DNA of 64,000 bases from Bacteroidota bacterium (GCA_029781865.1 JAKOVW010000079.1:466458-530457); one strand, 5' to 3'. Positions 38,677 to 49,586 are shown, counted from the first letter of the stretch. Numbers and translations: made by a program. The notes: a model not told the origin generated them from the letters alone.

Positions 38677-38926
38677 AGCTTATTCAGTAAAATAGCACCC
38701 GTTCATAAGCACAGAATACGGCTGTTCTGACCGGATGACTACAATACAAATAAGTTAAATACAGGCTCATTCAACAGGATCGGTGAACCAATTTGTTAAT
38801 AATTTATTATATTCATTTGATTGTTCAATACTTTGACTATCAATCCTGAAATTGCCATCACAAATGATTTATTCAATTCCTGATCTATCATGCAATCCCT
38901 ATTTACAGAATAACTAGTACATAAAG

Positions 38927-39988
38927 ATGCGTTATCGAACCCTGATTATCATACTTATCATTGTTGCCGGCCTGGGTATTTACAAGTATTATTTTTTGAA
39001 TAATACCGCTAATCAGAAACAGACTATCAGACCAGGAGCAGCTGCAGTACCGGTAACTGCCTTTTTAACGAAGGGTGAAAAGACCGATAATAAGTTGTTT
39101 ATAACCGGCACCACTTATGCTAATGAAGAAGTGAATCTGATCCCTGAAGTGGCAGGCAAGCTCACTATGCTCAATATACCGGAAGGGAAAATAGTCAGCA
39201 AAGGAGAGTTATTAGCAAAAATAAATGACCTTGAGTTACAGGCTCAACTGAAAAAACTGAAATCAGAATCGCAATTACTTAAAAACAAAGAAGACCGCAA
39301 CAAAAAATTACTTGAAATAAACAGTATATCTAAAGATGAATATGAGAATTCATTAAATGATTATCTCATCAATCAGGCTGATATCGAATTAGTCAATGCC
39401 CAAATTTCAAAAACGGAGATCCGCGCGCCATTCACCGGTTTACTTGGTTTTAAAAATATAGGCCCCGGAAGTTATGTATCACCTTCACAGCCATTGGTAA
39501 GCATACAACAACTTGACCCAATCAAAATTGATTTTTCCGTTCCTGAAAAATACCGTTCAATGCTTAAAACCGGTGGCACTATCCAATTCACTATTGAGGG
39601 TATTGACGAAAATTTTGAGGCAAAGATTCAATTGATCGAGCCGAAAATAGATATAGATACGCGCACCATTCGTGCACGTGCAATATGCAATAATAAAAAC
39701 AACAAAATTTATCCTGGATCATTTGCGAAGATTGAAATGACTTTAAAAGAAAATGAAAACAGCATTATGGTTCCTACAGAAGCACTGATCCCAATCTTAA
39801 AGGGATACAAAGTCTTTATCAGTAATAACGGACAGGCCAGGGATGTTGAAGTGGTAACCGGATTGCGAACGGAAACCAACGTACAAATTCTAAAAGGTTT
39901 AAATCCCGGAGATACCGTAATTACTTCCGGTATTCTGTCTTTAAAATCAGGAAGTCCTATTCGCATATTAAGCTTGAATGATAAATGA
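38927..39988 (+). CDS. RND efflux periplasmic adaptor (membrane fusion protein)
   Basis: The product has 353 residues. An uncleaved N-terminal membrane anchor (about 4-25) is followed by a biotinyl-lipoyl-like half motif (GTTYANEEVNLIPEVAGKL), an alpha-hairpin coiled coil (about 95-150, rich in KLKSESQLLKNKED-type heptads) and the second lipoyl half (KTEIRAPFTGLLGFKNIGPG). A beta-barrel and membrane-proximal domain complete it. It connects the RND pump to the TolC-like channel. It overlaps the pump gene by four bases (ATGA). Confidence 0.95.
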   Translation: MRYRTLIIILIIVAGLGIYKYYFLNNTANQKQTIRPGAAAVPVTAFLTKGEKTDNKLFITGTTYANEEVNLIPEVAGKLTMLNIPEGKIVSKGELLAKINDLELQAQLKKLKSESQLLKNKEDRNKKLLEINSISKDEYENSLNDYLINQADIELVNAQISKTEIRAPFTGLLGFKNIGPGSYVSPSQPLVSIQQLDPIKIDFSVPEKYRSMLKTGGTIQFTIEGIDENFEAKIQLIEPKIDIDTRTIRARAICNNKNNKIYPGSFAKIEMTLKENENSIMVPTEALIPILKGYKVFISNNGQARDVEVVTGLRTETNVQILKGLNPGDTVITSGILSLKSGSPIRILSLNDK

Positions 39989-42900
39989 ACGGATTTTCAG
40001 AAATATTCATCAAGCGACCTGTACTTGCTATAGTTGTCAATCTGATCATAATACTTTTTGGAGTAATTGGTTTTAATTTCTTAGGTGTTCGAGAATTTCC
40101 GGCAATTGATCCCCCTGTTATTACGGTAAGAACCAATTATGCTGGTGCCAACTCCGACATCATCGAATCGCAAATAACCGAACCGCTTGAAAAAGTAATC
40201 AATGGAATTGCAGGTGTGCGTTCTATTTCCTCTTCCAGCAGCCAGGGCGTCAGCAATATCACAGTAGAATTCCAATTGGATGCCGACATGGAAGCTGCAG
40301 CAAACGATGTCAGGGATAAGGTTTCGCAGGCCGTCAGACAATTGCCCAGTGATATAGATGGTCTACCTACCGTGACCAAGTCTGATGCGAGTTCAGATGC
40401 AATCATTGCTATGACTATCCGGAGTGATTCCCGCAATCACCTTGAGATTAGTGATTATGCTGAAAATGTCATTGCGCAGCGATTGATGACCATTCCTGGT
40501 GTGAGCACTGTGCAAATCTGGGGACAGAAAAAATATTCCATGCGCATCTGGATGGATCCCGATAAACTGGCTTCGTTCAAAATAACGCCGGTTGATGTGC
40601 AACAAGCTATACAGCGTGAAAATGTGGAACTGCCTTCCGGAAAAATATCAGGTGATAACACTGAACTCATTGTAAAAATTTCCGGCAAACTAATTTCAGA
40701 AGATCAATTCAATGAGCTCATCATAAAAGAAACAAATGGTCGAAAAATCCAATTGAAAGACATTGGTTATGCCATGCTGGGGCCTGAAAATGAAGAGACC
40801 ATTTTAAGAGAATCCAACATTCCGATGATCGGATTAGGAGTAGTTCCGCAACCCGGTGCCAATTATATCGAGATTGCCGATGAATTCTACAAGCGAATGG
40901 ATCAGATTAAAAAAGAGATCCCGAAAGACTACTCATTGAATATTGCCTTAGACAACACCGTTTTTGTCAAACACTCCATAAAGGAAGTAGAACAAACCAT
41001 TCTTATTGCGATACTTCTTGTAATACTCATTATTTTCTTATTCTTCCGCGACTGGCTTGTTGCGTTCAGACCATTAATAGATATTCCGGTCTCTCTTATT
41101 GGTGGCTTTTTTATCATGTACTTCATGGGGTTTTCCATCAATATCCTGAGTCTTCTTGCCATTGTGCTTGCCACAGGTTTGGTGGTCGATGATGGAATTG
41201 TGGTTACAGAAAATATTTTTAAGAAAGTGGAGCAAGGATTTTCTCCGGTTGAAGCCGCTATCAAAGGCTCAAGAGAAATTATTTTTGCCGTCGTTTCTAC
41301 CTCGATCACACTTGCCGTGGTCTTTCTTCCGATTATCTTTTTGCAAGGATTTGTCGGCAGGTTGTTCAGAGAATTCGGCGTGGTGTTAGCAGGTGCCGTC
41401 CTTATCTCGGCATTTGTTTCCCTGACCCTTACTCCAATGCTCAACGCCCACCTCATCCGAAAGCATACCAAAAAGAGTCGATTTTATGAAATGACCGAAC
41501 CGTTTTTCGAAAATATGGAAAATGGTTATCGCAATTCGCTGAATGATTTTTTAAGAAGACGATGGATAGCCATCCTTGCATTAATCTCTTGTGTAATCAT
41601 CATATTTGGTGTAGGAAAATTAATCCCCTCTGAATTATCCCCTCTTGAAGACAGAAGCTGGCTTCGACTAATCATCAGTGCACCTGAAGGTTCATCCTAT
41701 GAATATACAGATGCCTTTGTCAAACAGGTTGCCCAATTCATCGATGATTCAGTTCCGGAAAAACAAGTTTGCCTTACTGTCACTTCTCCCGGATTTACAG
41801 GTTCCGGCGCAGTGAATACGGCATTTGTAAGATTGCGCTTTTCCAATCCGGAGGAGCGAACCCGTTCACAAAATGACATTGCCAATTATTTAATCAAAAC
41901 AACCTCTCAATTTACACAGGCTAAAACATTTGTGACCCAGGAACAAACCATTAGCACAGGTGGCGGAGGGCCAAGAGGTGGATTACCTGTGCAATTCGTA
42001 TTGCAAGCTCCGAATTTTGAAAAATTAAAAGCAGTTCTTCCACAATTCATGGAAGAAGCCAATAAAAGCAAAGTATTTCAGGCAACTGATGTCAATCTTA
42101 AATTCAATCGTCCTGAATTAACTATTTCCATTGACCGCGAAAAAGCAAAAGCATTGGGCATTTCCACTTTTGAAATTGCACAAACCTTGCAGTTGGCTTT
42201 CAGCGGACAACGGTTTGGATATTTTACGATGAATGGAAAGCAATACCAGATCATTGGTCAGGTTCTCCGTCAGGACAGGGATGATCCAATGGATTTAAAA
42301 TCGTTTTATCTTAAAAATGATAAAGGTGAATTATTTCAATTGGACAATATTGTCAAGATGGAAGAGCTGAGCAGTCCACCTCAGTTATTTCACTACAACA
42401 GATATATGTCTGCAACGGTATCTGCCGGCTTATCTCCAGGATACACCATTGCAGACGGTATTAAAGAAATGCAGTCCATTGCTTCCAAAAAACTGGATGA
42501 TTCTTTTTCAACAGCACTTACAGGTGCCTCCAGAGATTTTCAGGAAAGTACTTCAAATGTTTTATTTGCATTCCTGTTGGCCCTGATCCTTATCTTTCTC
42601 GTACTTGCTGCCCAGTTTGAAAGTTTTATCGATCCTTTCGTCATTATGCTTACAGTGCCTTTAGCGATGGCAGGCGCAGTGCTTTCTCTTTGGTATTTCA
42701 ATCAAACGCTGAATATTTTCAGTCAGATCGGAATCATTATGCTAATAGGCCTGGTCACGAAAAATGGAATATTAATTGTTGAATTTGCGAATCAACTACA
42801 ACGCCAGGGCAAGCCTTTGCAAGAAGCCATACGCGAAGCTGCTGCATTGCGATTGCGGCCAATTCTTATGACCAGCATTGCTACTTCGTTAGGTGCATTG

Positions 42901-43056
42901 CCCATTGCACTGGCCTTAGGAGGCGGTGCAAAAAGCCGCATGAGCATGGGTATTGTGGTTATAGGAGGCGTTTTGTTTTCATTGATCCTGACTTTATACG
43001 TCATACCCGCTATATACACCTACTTATCAAAACCAAAAAAGAATGAAGAATTATAG
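39985..43056 (+). CDS. RND efflux pump, inner-membrane transporter (HAE1/AcrB-like)
   Basis: The product has 1023 residues with 12 membrane segments and two large periplasmic loops. The start FIKRPVLAIVVNLIIILFG and the proton-relay pair Asp-Asp in ATGLVVDDGIVVTENI (TM4, about residues 400-415) are typical of HAE1 pumps. The conserved ALGGGAKSRMSMGIVVIGG near the C-terminus is also present. It exports hydrophobic or amphiphilic compounds with proton motive force. Substrates cannot be told from sequence. It is coupled to the adaptor upstream and to the TolC-like gene (14-base overlap) downstream. Confidence 0.97.
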   Translation: MNGFSEIFIKRPVLAIVVNLIIILFGVIGFNFLGVREFPAIDPPVITVRTNYAGANSDIIESQITEPLEKVINGIAGVRSISSSSSQGVSNITVEFQLDADMEAAANDVRDKVSQAVRQLPSDIDGLPTVTKSDASSDAIIAMTIRSDSRNHLEISDYAENVIAQRLMTIPGVSTVQIWGQKKYSMRIWMDPDKLASFKITPVDVQQAIQRENVELPSGKISGDNTELIVKISGKLISEDQFNELIIKETNGRKIQLKDIGYAMLGPENEETILRESNIPMIGLGVVPQPGANYIEIADEFYKRMDQIKKEIPKDYSLNIALDNTVFVKHSIKEVEQTILIAILLVILIIFLFFRDWLVAFRPLIDIPVSLIGGFFIMYFMGFSINILSLLAIVLATGLVVDDGIVVTENIFKKVEQGFSPVEAAIKGSREIIFAVVSTSITLAVVFLPIIFLQGFVGRLFREFGVVLAGAVLISAFVSLTLTPMLNAHLIRKHTKKSRFYEMTEPFFENMENGYRNSLNDFLRRRWIAILALISCVIIIFGVGKLIPSELSPLEDRSWLRLIISAPEGSSYEYTDAFVKQVAQFIDDSVPEKQVCLTVTSPGFTGSGAVNTAFVRLRFSNPEERTRSQNDIANYLIKTTSQFTQAKTFVTQEQTISTGGGGPRGGLPVQFVLQAPNFEKLKAVLPQFMEEANKSKVFQATDVNLKFNRPELTISIDREKAKALGISTFEIAQTLQLAFSGQRFGYFTMNGKQYQIIGQVLRQDRDDPMDLKSFYLKNDKGELFQLDNIVKMEELSSPPQLFHYNRYMSATVSAGLSPGYTIADGIKEMQSIASKKLDDSFSTALTGASRDFQESTSNVLFAFLLALILIFLVLAAQFESFIDPFVIMLTVPLAMAGAVLSLWYFNQTLNIFSQIGIIMLIGLVTKNGILIVEFANQLQRQGKPLQEAIREAAALRLRPILMTSIATSLGALPIALALGGGAKSRMSMGIVVIGGVLFSLILTLYVIPAIYTYLSKPKKNEEL

Positions 43057-44344
43057 TGCAACGATCCTTTTGGTTTTTATTATAACAAATTGCTATTCCC
43101 AGGAAAAATTACGATTAGATCAAGCAATTGGAATTGCGTTGCAGAATAATTATGCTATTGCCATTTCAAAGAATGAAACGGAAATCGCAAAGAACAACGT
43201 GAGCAAAGGCAACGCGGGCATGTTACCGCAGCTGAGTTTCAATGCTGCGGGAAGTTTTGCTGGCAATGATACCAAACAGGAATTTGTCACAGGTAACAAT
43301 GTCGATAAAAAAGGTGCACAATCCAATACGATCAATGCAGGAATCAATTTTAACTGGATTGTATTTGATGGAATGAAAATGTTTATCAGCTACGACAAAT
43401 TAAAAGAGCTTAATCGCTTAAGTGGATTTGCAAGTAAGATGCAAATTGAAAACACGATGGTCGATGTGATCAATTCATACTACGATATCGTCAGACAGAA
43501 ACAGTTGCTGAAAGTAAATGAACAATTAATTTCCATTTACGAAGAACGACTAAAAGTGGCAAAGACCAGATGGGATATCGGCAAAGCAGCTAAGACAGAT
43601 TATCTTCAGGCACAACTCGATTTGAATGCCCAAAAAACGAGCCGAATTAAACAATTATCATTGATTACGGAGCTCAAATCAAAATTAAACCTTACACTTT
43701 CCAGGCAGGCGAATATCGATTTTGATGTAACGGATGAAATCGACGTGGACAAGACTTTAAAACTGGAAGAACTCAGCAGTACTGCTTTCAAGCTCAATAC
43801 GGCATTGCAATATCAGCAATCCAATATCTCAATCAATGAATTCAGTCTTCGTGAATATGAGGCAGATCGCTTTCCCGATATTGCGTTGAATGCCAATTAC
43901 AATTTTGCCCGAACCAATAACCAGGCCGGATTTTTATTATACAACCGAAATCTTGGATGGAATGTAGGTCTTTCAGCCAGTTGGATTTTATTTAATGGAT
44001 ACAATACCAGCCGGAATATCAGCAATGCCAAAATCGCTTTGAAGAATGCTCAACTGCACCTGGAAAACACAAAATCTGAAATCGAAAACGGATTGTATAA
44101 ATCATATCAAAATTATAAATCCGCATTGGAATCATTGGCTCTGAATGAAGAGAACACCACACTAGCAAAAGAAAACATGGATATATTGCTGGAAAGTTTC
44201 AGATTGGGCAAAGCCAATACACTGGAACTGAAAGAAGCCCAGAAAAGTTATGAAGATGCACTTACCAATCTGTTGCAAACCCGCTATGACGCCAAACTCG
44301 CGGAAACATCATTATTGAAACTGAAAGGAGAACTGGTAAAATAA
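43043..44344 (+). CDS. TolC-family outer-membrane efflux channel
   Basis: The product has 433 residues. The signal peptide ends near NCYSQ. Two tandem outer-membrane-efflux repeats follow: long amphipathic alpha helices (about 60-200 and 260-420) with LDQAIGIALQNNYAIAISKN at the start and LGKANTLELKEAQKSYEDAL in the second repeat. It forms the trimeric exit duct. It completes a full tripartite pump in the order adaptor-pump-channel, with no regulator next to it. Confidence 0.94.
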   Translation: MKNYSATILLVFIITNCYSQEKLRLDQAIGIALQNNYAIAISKNETEIAKNNVSKGNAGMLPQLSFNAAGSFAGNDTKQEFVTGNNVDKKGAQSNTINAGINFNWIVFDGMKMFISYDKLKELNRLSGFASKMQIENTMVDVINSYYDIVRQKQLLKVNEQLISIYEERLKVAKTRWDIGKAAKTDYLQAQLDLNAQKTSRIKQLSLITELKSKLNLTLSRQANIDFDVTDEIDVDKTLKLEELSSTAFKLNTALQYQQSNISINEFSLREYEADRFPDIALNANYNFARTNNQAGFLLYNRNLGWNVGLSASWILFNGYNTSRNISNAKIALKNAQLHLENTKSEIENGLYKSYQNYKSALESLALNEENTTLAKENMDILLESFRLGKANTLELKEAQKSYEDALTNLLQTRYDAKLAETSLLKLKGELVK

Positions 44345-44449
44345 GAACACGAATCATTTAGTCCTGAATTCATCATAGCAATGAAATTGGTAAAGATGCC
44401 CTAATCCGATTAAACCATTCAATCTGGAATTCGGTTAATTAAGCATTGT

Positions 44450-45583
44450 ATGATTTCCAAATACCCTATACTTGCACTGATTTTTATTCTCCTCACCTCC
44501 TGTGCTGCATACAAAACATTAAAATACGGAGGCATCCCGGATCAAAATGATTATCGTTATTTTCCTCAACGCAAAATAGTAAACGCCAAACCCTGCTTCA
44601 ATTATTTCAGGCCAAATAAAAACTACAATCTGGGTCAAAAAATCGGAGTCACCAACCGGGATCTAAATCCATCGAATATCAATCTGGACAGCTTTATGAA
44701 TATTCATAAAACGATCTCCTTTTTGATCATTCGCAATGATACCATTATATATGAATCGTATAAAGACAATTACACCGACACATCCCTGGTATCCACGTTT
44801 TCGATGGTAAAACCAATAATATCCACATTAATCGGAATTGCCATTGATGAGGGAAAAATCAAATCGATCAACGACTTATTGGTTGATTACTTACCTGAAT
44901 TTAAATTTAAGTCAGGCTGGGACAAAATCCGGATTAAACATTTGCTACATCATACTTCCGGAATCAAGTTTACTGATGCTCAATTGAGTCCGGTATCGGA
45001 CAACGCTGAATTTTACTGGGGGAATCATCTGAGAGAAGCAATTGTAAAATTGAGTATTGAATGTCCGCCGGATACCAAATTTCATTACAGCAGTGCGAAC
45101 CCCATGTTGCTTGCCGCAATACTTGAAAAAGTAACAGGATGCTCTGTCTCCGTTTATTTACAGGAAAAAATATGGAAGCCTCTTGGTATGGAAGCACCTG
45201 CCTTCTGGAGCTTAGACCGGGACGATGAACAGGGAATAGAAAAGGCCTTTTGTTGCCTGCAAGCACGAACTATTGACTTTGCAAAATTCGGCCGGCTTTA
45301 TCTTAACGGGGGAAGCTGGAACGGTAAACAAATCATATCCAAATCCTGGGTTGACTACTCTACTCATTCCGATCCAAGCGGCAACAACCGGATTTTTTTT
45401 AATAATAACTGGGGCATAGGTCCATTAAAATACGGAAGCTTTTTTGCAATCGGACTTTATGGCCAATGCATTTATCTCTATCCTGAAAAGAATATCACTA
45501 TTGTGCGATTTGGAAAAGCTGAAACTTCATATCATCCCAATTACTGGCAAAGTGTGTTTCTGCAAATCATCGATCAATTGTAA
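44450..45583 (+). CDS. Serine beta-lactamase-like hydrolase, lipoprotein (class C / NylB-like fold)
   Basis: The product has 377 residues. The lipobox LTSC (about 15-18) anchors it. The catalytic SxxK tetrad is STFSMVKP (SMVK, about 118-121). The second motif is YSSANP (YxS/N type). The third triad is replaced by GLYGQ, in the position of the KTG/HxG motif, as seen in 6-aminohexanoate-dimer hydrolase-like esterases. It may be an esterase, peptidase or beta-lactamase acting in the periplasm. It lies 105 bases after the TolC-like gene on the same strand; a link to efflux is possible but unproven. Confidence 0.88.
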   Translation: MISKYPILALIFILLTSCAAYKTLKYGGIPDQNDYRYFPQRKIVNAKPCFNYFRPNKNYNLGQKIGVTNRDLNPSNINLDSFMNIHKTISFLIIRNDTIIYESYKDNYTDTSLVSTFSMVKPIISTLIGIAIDEGKIKSINDLLVDYLPEFKFKSGWDKIRIKHLLHHTSGIKFTDAQLSPVSDNAEFYWGNHLREAIVKLSIECPPDTKFHYSSANPMLLAAILEKVTGCSVSVYLQEKIWKPLGMEAPAFWSLDRDDEQGIEKAFCCLQARTIDFAKFGRLYLNGGSWNGKQIISKSWVDYSTHSDPSGNNRIFFNNNWGIGPLKYGSFFAIGLYGQCIYLYPEKNITIVRFGKAETSYHPNYWQSVFLQIIDQL

Positions 45584-45673
45584 ATTGACTCAGTACAATT
45601 ATTACTATGATAAACGCAAATGAAACAAAGCAATCGATCACTGGAAGCAAGTCCAAAATAGTTATTAATAAAT

Positions 45674-47914
45674 TCAGTTAATCACACAAACTTTTCTCAT
45701 CGTGGTCATTCCATTCCATTTCATGACGAGATAATACATTCCTTCATGATCAGGTGCATTGATATTTATTCTTTGTATTCCGGAATCTATCATTACATCA
45801 TTGCCGAAAACAGCTCTACCATAGATATCAAACCAGCGATAGTTCAATGGACCATTCTCATCACTTTCCAGTGATACAAAACTTTGACCTGTATTAGAAA
45901 TGAGATTTGGTGTAAACAGCAATAAAGACGAATTATCCTGATCCGATTTAAATCCGGCTCTTTCAAAATAAATTTTATGCGGATACTCCGGATTTGCTTG
46001 TTGATAATAATGAAGGTTTACGCAAATGGTATCTTTCAAAATACAATTTGGATCGTTGATGGTCCATTCAAAACAATAGACCCCATAATTGTGTGCCGTA
46101 ATTTTTGACCGTGGATTGTTTGGTTCATGAATAACAACAGGATATGGTCCTCTGATTAGTCTCCAGGATCCATTGGGACTTTGTTTTGCATCCAGATAGG
46201 CATCTAGTCCCCGTTTTTCAAAATCTTCACCAGCAATCTTGGTTTTCATAAATACATCAAGGCATTTTACACAACTGGTTCCACAATCCGTATTATAGGA
46301 AACACAAACCCTGCCTGTATCTGTTGGCTTTAAAGACCACTTTACCTGTATAGTTGATGTATCTGTTTTTGAAATGATATTTCCACCGTTAACTGTCCAG
46401 GAATAGAATTTGACCTGTTGAGGAATAATAGAGTCCAACCAATAATCGCTGATTGTATCAAAGCAATAAACTTTTCCACCATTTAATCTGAAAGCACATT
46501 GTGGTGCAGCGTGTCCCTCATCAAATGATTCACAAAATGTCCTTGAGCAAAATTGTATTTCATATTCCAATTGGGTTTTGACAATTACTTCAAGGCAATA
46601 CTCTTCTGAAACCGGTTTCACCATTAATCTATCATCTGTACTCAAAATATGCGTAGGATCACTTTTCTTATACCATTTGTATTCAAATTCATAGGTTTCA
46701 CCTGCATTACAAGGTTTTACAATTTGAACATTTGGTATTAGTTCGACCATTCCATTACTACATTCCATACTCCAAACGGGAGCATAATCTACTTTCACAG
46801 CGGTCAATAAAATGGAACTATCACATTTAAGGCCGTCCGTTGATTTTGAAAGCACCACGTTCGATTGAAAAAGACAAGGATTGTGTTTGTTACCCAAAAT
46901 ATCAACATAAGGCTTCCCGTCACAACTTATATAGTATACTCTTTCCGGAGATGGCTTTTCTAAAATGGTGAATTCAACTATTGAATCGAATTTACAGCAA
47001 TTAGCATCTGAAAACTGTTCCCTATATGTACCAGAATTATAAATTCGCTGCGAATGCCATTTATAACCTCCCGGATTAGCCTCCTCCCAGCATATAAATC
47101 GGGGCACTCCCGTTTTATCTAAAATACGTCTGACTTTTGCTGTAGCACATTGCGGACCCTGCTGTGAACAAATAGAACCACTTTGCGGATTGCCAATGTA
47201 AGCAGTAACACAAATTGCGAAATCGCCTTCTTCAGGCATATCCAGTTGAATTTCATTGCTGTTACCACCTACTTCATTCCCATCAAGGGTCCAAACATAA
47301 GTTGGCACGCATCCTCCTGGTTGCGGATTGACAAAAAACTTCACATTGCAAGCACCTTCACAAATCGGCTGAATGATCATACCTGGTACATTATTTATTT
47401 TACCCAAAGGCGCCAATGCAGGTGGTCCCCCTCCTGAGGTATTTAGAGTAAAATTGCAAACATCTCCATTACAACCATCCACCCATAAGTAATAGGTTTT
47501 ACAAGGCTTCAAAGTAACATTAACTGTTGACATTGAATTAGCTGGAATGCATGGTGCAGACCTGCAGACAATTTCTTCAGCGCATATACAATCGCCCCAA
47601 ATTCCATACTCAAGGCCCTGACCATTATTACAACTTCCAACTGTTAATGTGATAGTGACATTTCCGCCCGCACTCACAAATCCCCACCAACTCGTGTTAT
47701 CTCCTAGCCCTCCTTGTGAACATAAAGGAGCACATGGGCTTGGTATTGTGCTGTTATTCTGACAGGTATAGCCATTCATTTCATCCAAAGAACAGAGAAC
47801 ATTGGCTTCCTCGCAGGTCTCCGCCATAGCTGGTGTGCATTGCGCATATAGAATCTGGACCTGGGCAGATATAAAAAAAATCACCCATGCCAGCCATCGC
47901 ATTTGTTTCTTCAT
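45674..47914 (-). CDS. Secreted Cys-rich protein homologous to the N-terminal part of the giant surface proteins, type A-like T9SS tail
   Basis: The product has 746 residues. The signal peptide ends LYAQ. Residues about 25-160 are a Cys-rich module (CSLDEMNGYTCQNNSTIPSP is identical in the giant at 57320). A PKD-like domain (FFVNPQPGGCVPTYVWTLDG) and three further conserved blocks follow, matching the giant over roughly 560 residues. After residue about 565 a repeat-like segment (AGEDFEKRGLDAYL) leads to a C-terminal tail ending GMYYLVMKWNGMTTMRKVCV. That tail resembles a T9SS type A sorting domain, not the type B domain of the giants. It is the most upstream-located product of this array on the map and is convergent with the hydrolase gene. 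Confidence 0.85.
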   Translation of the reverse strand: MKKQMRWLAWVIFFISAQVQILYAQCTPAMAETCEEANVLCSLDEMNGYTCQNNSTIPSPCAPLCSQGGLGDNTSWWGFVSAGGNVTITLTVGSCNNGQGLEYGIWGDCICAEEIVCRSAPCIPANSMSTVNVTLKPCKTYYLWVDGCNGDVCNFTLNTSGGGPPALAPLGKINNVPGMIIQPICEGACNVKFFVNPQPGGCVPTYVWTLDGNEVGGNSNEIQLDMPEEGDFAICVTAYIGNPQSGSICSQQGPQCATAKVRRILDKTGVPRFICWEEANPGGYKWHSQRIYNSGTYREQFSDANCCKFDSIVEFTILEKPSPERVYYISCDGKPYVDILGNKHNPCLFQSNVVLSKSTDGLKCDSSILLTAVKVDYAPVWSMECSNGMVELIPNVQIVKPCNAGETYEFEYKWYKKSDPTHILSTDDRLMVKPVSEEYCLEVIVKTQLEYEIQFCSRTFCESFDEGHAAPQCAFRLNGGKVYCFDTISDYWLDSIIPQQVKFYSWTVNGGNIISKTDTSTIQVKWSLKPTDTGRVCVSYNTDCGTSCVKCLDVFMKTKIAGEDFEKRGLDAYLDAKQSPNGSWRLIRGPYPVVIHEPNNPRSKITAHNYGVYCFEWTINDPNCILKDTICVNLHYYQQANPEYPHKIYFERAGFKSDQDNSSLLLFTPNLISNTGQSFVSLESDENGPLNYRWFDIYGRAVFGNDVMIDSGIQRININAPDHEGMYYLVMKWNGMTTMRKVCVIN

Positions 47915-47999
47915 AGTTATAAGATCTAATAAAACCCCTTTGTGCTGCTTTAATGGTAGCTAAAATAGCCATTTTCAAATACAGAACAATTTTTCAGAA

Positions 48000-49496
48000 T
48001 TAGTTCAACACAGCTATTTTCTTTACAAATGTACTACCATTTGTCTTGAATGCGAGAATATAGAAGCCTGGCTGAACAGGTGAATAGATAGTCTGTTCAC
48101 TAACCCCAATTTCCGCAACCACATAATTGCTATAAATACTAGTACCGTTGAGATCGACCCACTGATAGTTGAAAAGCACTTCCGTGCTGGTTTTACAAAC
48201 AATAGCCGTGCTTCCTGAGCCAGTAATTAAGCCTGGTACATAGAATTCGATTGGTGTGTTATTTTCAGAATTTGAATAATTATTTCTATCTAATAATCCA
48301 TACTTTGGATAATCCGGATCTGACGTTTTTATGGTATAAAACTGAATACAAACTGTATCCCTTTCACAAGGATCTGTAATGGAAGACCATAATAAGCAGT
48401 ATCTTCCATATTTATCCACTTTGAGTTTTGAAGAAGGGTCCAAAGGGTTTTCAAAAACTACATTCCCAGGCCCGCTTATTTGCTTCCAATATCGCCTTTC
48501 ACGAAAAGTCCCATTGAGCTTTGCAGTTAATCCTAATTTTTTAAAATCTTTTCCTGCACTGGAATCTATATTTAGTCCGCAATTACAATTATAAGTATCG
48601 ACAACTAAATTAGAAAGACAACCATTTGCATCTTTAATTTCCACTTTAAAATCGATTAAACTTGGAATGGTATCTGTAACGTATTTATTACCCTTAATTA
48701 GTCCCATACCAATCTGAATATAATAGGGAGGAAGTCCATCTGAAATTGTAAGAATCGCCTGATAATTAAATGGAGGTTGAATATCAATACATATACGCTG
48801 GTCAATGGCCAGAAAAGGGAGAGGATTAAACTTAATGCTAACCTGATCAGCAGCAATACAACCATGGTTGTCTTCCATAAGCTCAAACAGATAATTGCCA
48901 TACTTGCCATTGGTACTAACACGAGTAACAACAGATTCATCTTCTGCAAAACTTACTCCCCCACCATCAATCAACCGCCATTTAATTATTGATTCACGAA
49001 CACTTTGAACTCCATTCAACTCATAGAATGATCCACAGACGGCACTATCCCCGCCGGCATATGGCTCTGGACTCTTATAACAAATAAAGGGTTTGGGCCC
49101 ATCTACCTGAACACATGGTGAATTAAAATCAATACTGCCTGCTCCATTCCTATTTCCAAGCAAAGCAAATACATAATACGTTGTATTGAAACTGAAATAG
49201 CTCAAGTCAAAATCAAATTTCATCGAAGACAAAATTTTTATAAAATTACCTTCGGCAGCAGCGTCCGGATCAGGATCCGATGTAATCACAAAGATTAAAC
49301 TGTCATTCGGATTCCGACGTTCTTGAGTATTATCATATATTAATGAAATCTGTTGCCCTTCACAAATTGACTCTAAATTGTTTTGCAGTTTTCCAACCGC
49401 ATTCCCACAAGAATCTTTACCAAAATTTCTTGCTGCGCCTAAACAAAGTACCCCGCTTAAAACCATCAACATTGCGATGAAAAAATATCTGATCAT
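48000..49496 (-). CDS. Secreted protein homologous to an internal module of the giant surface proteins, type A-like T9SS tail
   Basis: The product has 498 residues. A signal peptide (about 1-22) is followed by NAVGKLQNNLESICEGQQIS, which aligns with the first Cys-bounded module of the giants (NAVGTIDKGIENVCDDQSF), through to YNCNCG near residue 310. The segment that follows (AGKDFKKLGLTAKLNG) parallels AGEDFEKRGLDAYL of the 746-residue neighbour. Both share a tail ending in a type A-like T9SS signal (GFYILAFKTNGSTFVKKIAV). Together the two small proteins cover consecutive parts of one giant. Function: surface or extracellular structural protein, by architecture. Confidence 0.82.
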   Translation of the reverse strand: MIRYFFIAMLMVLSGVLCLGAARNFGKDSCGNAVGKLQNNLESICEGQQISLIYDNTQERRNPNDSLIFVITSDPDPDAAAEGNFIKILSSMKFDFDLSYFSFNTTYYVFALLGNRNGAGSIDFNSPCVQVDGPKPFICYKSPEPYAGGDSAVCGSFYELNGVQSVRESIIKWRLIDGGGVSFAEDESVVTRVSTNGKYGNYLFELMEDNHGCIAADQVSIKFNPLPFLAIDQRICIDIQPPFNYQAILTISDGLPPYYIQIGMGLIKGNKYVTDTIPSLIDFKVEIKDANGCLSNLVVDTYNCNCGLNIDSSAGKDFKKLGLTAKLNGTFRERRYWKQISGPGNVVFENPLDPSSKLKVDKYGRYCLLWSSITDPCERDTVCIQFYTIKTSDPDYPKYGLLDRNNYSNSENNTPIEFYVPGLITGSGSTAIVCKTSTEVLFNYQWVDLNGTSIYSNYVVAEIGVSEQTIYSPVQPGFYILAFKTNGSTFVKKIAVLN

Positions 49497-49586
49497 AAAG
49501 TATAGTGTCTAATGCAAGAGCCTTATAACTCAATTTTTGCTGCTTTGACAGCGCTCTCATTTAACACATACTTTTAAATAGCCTGA

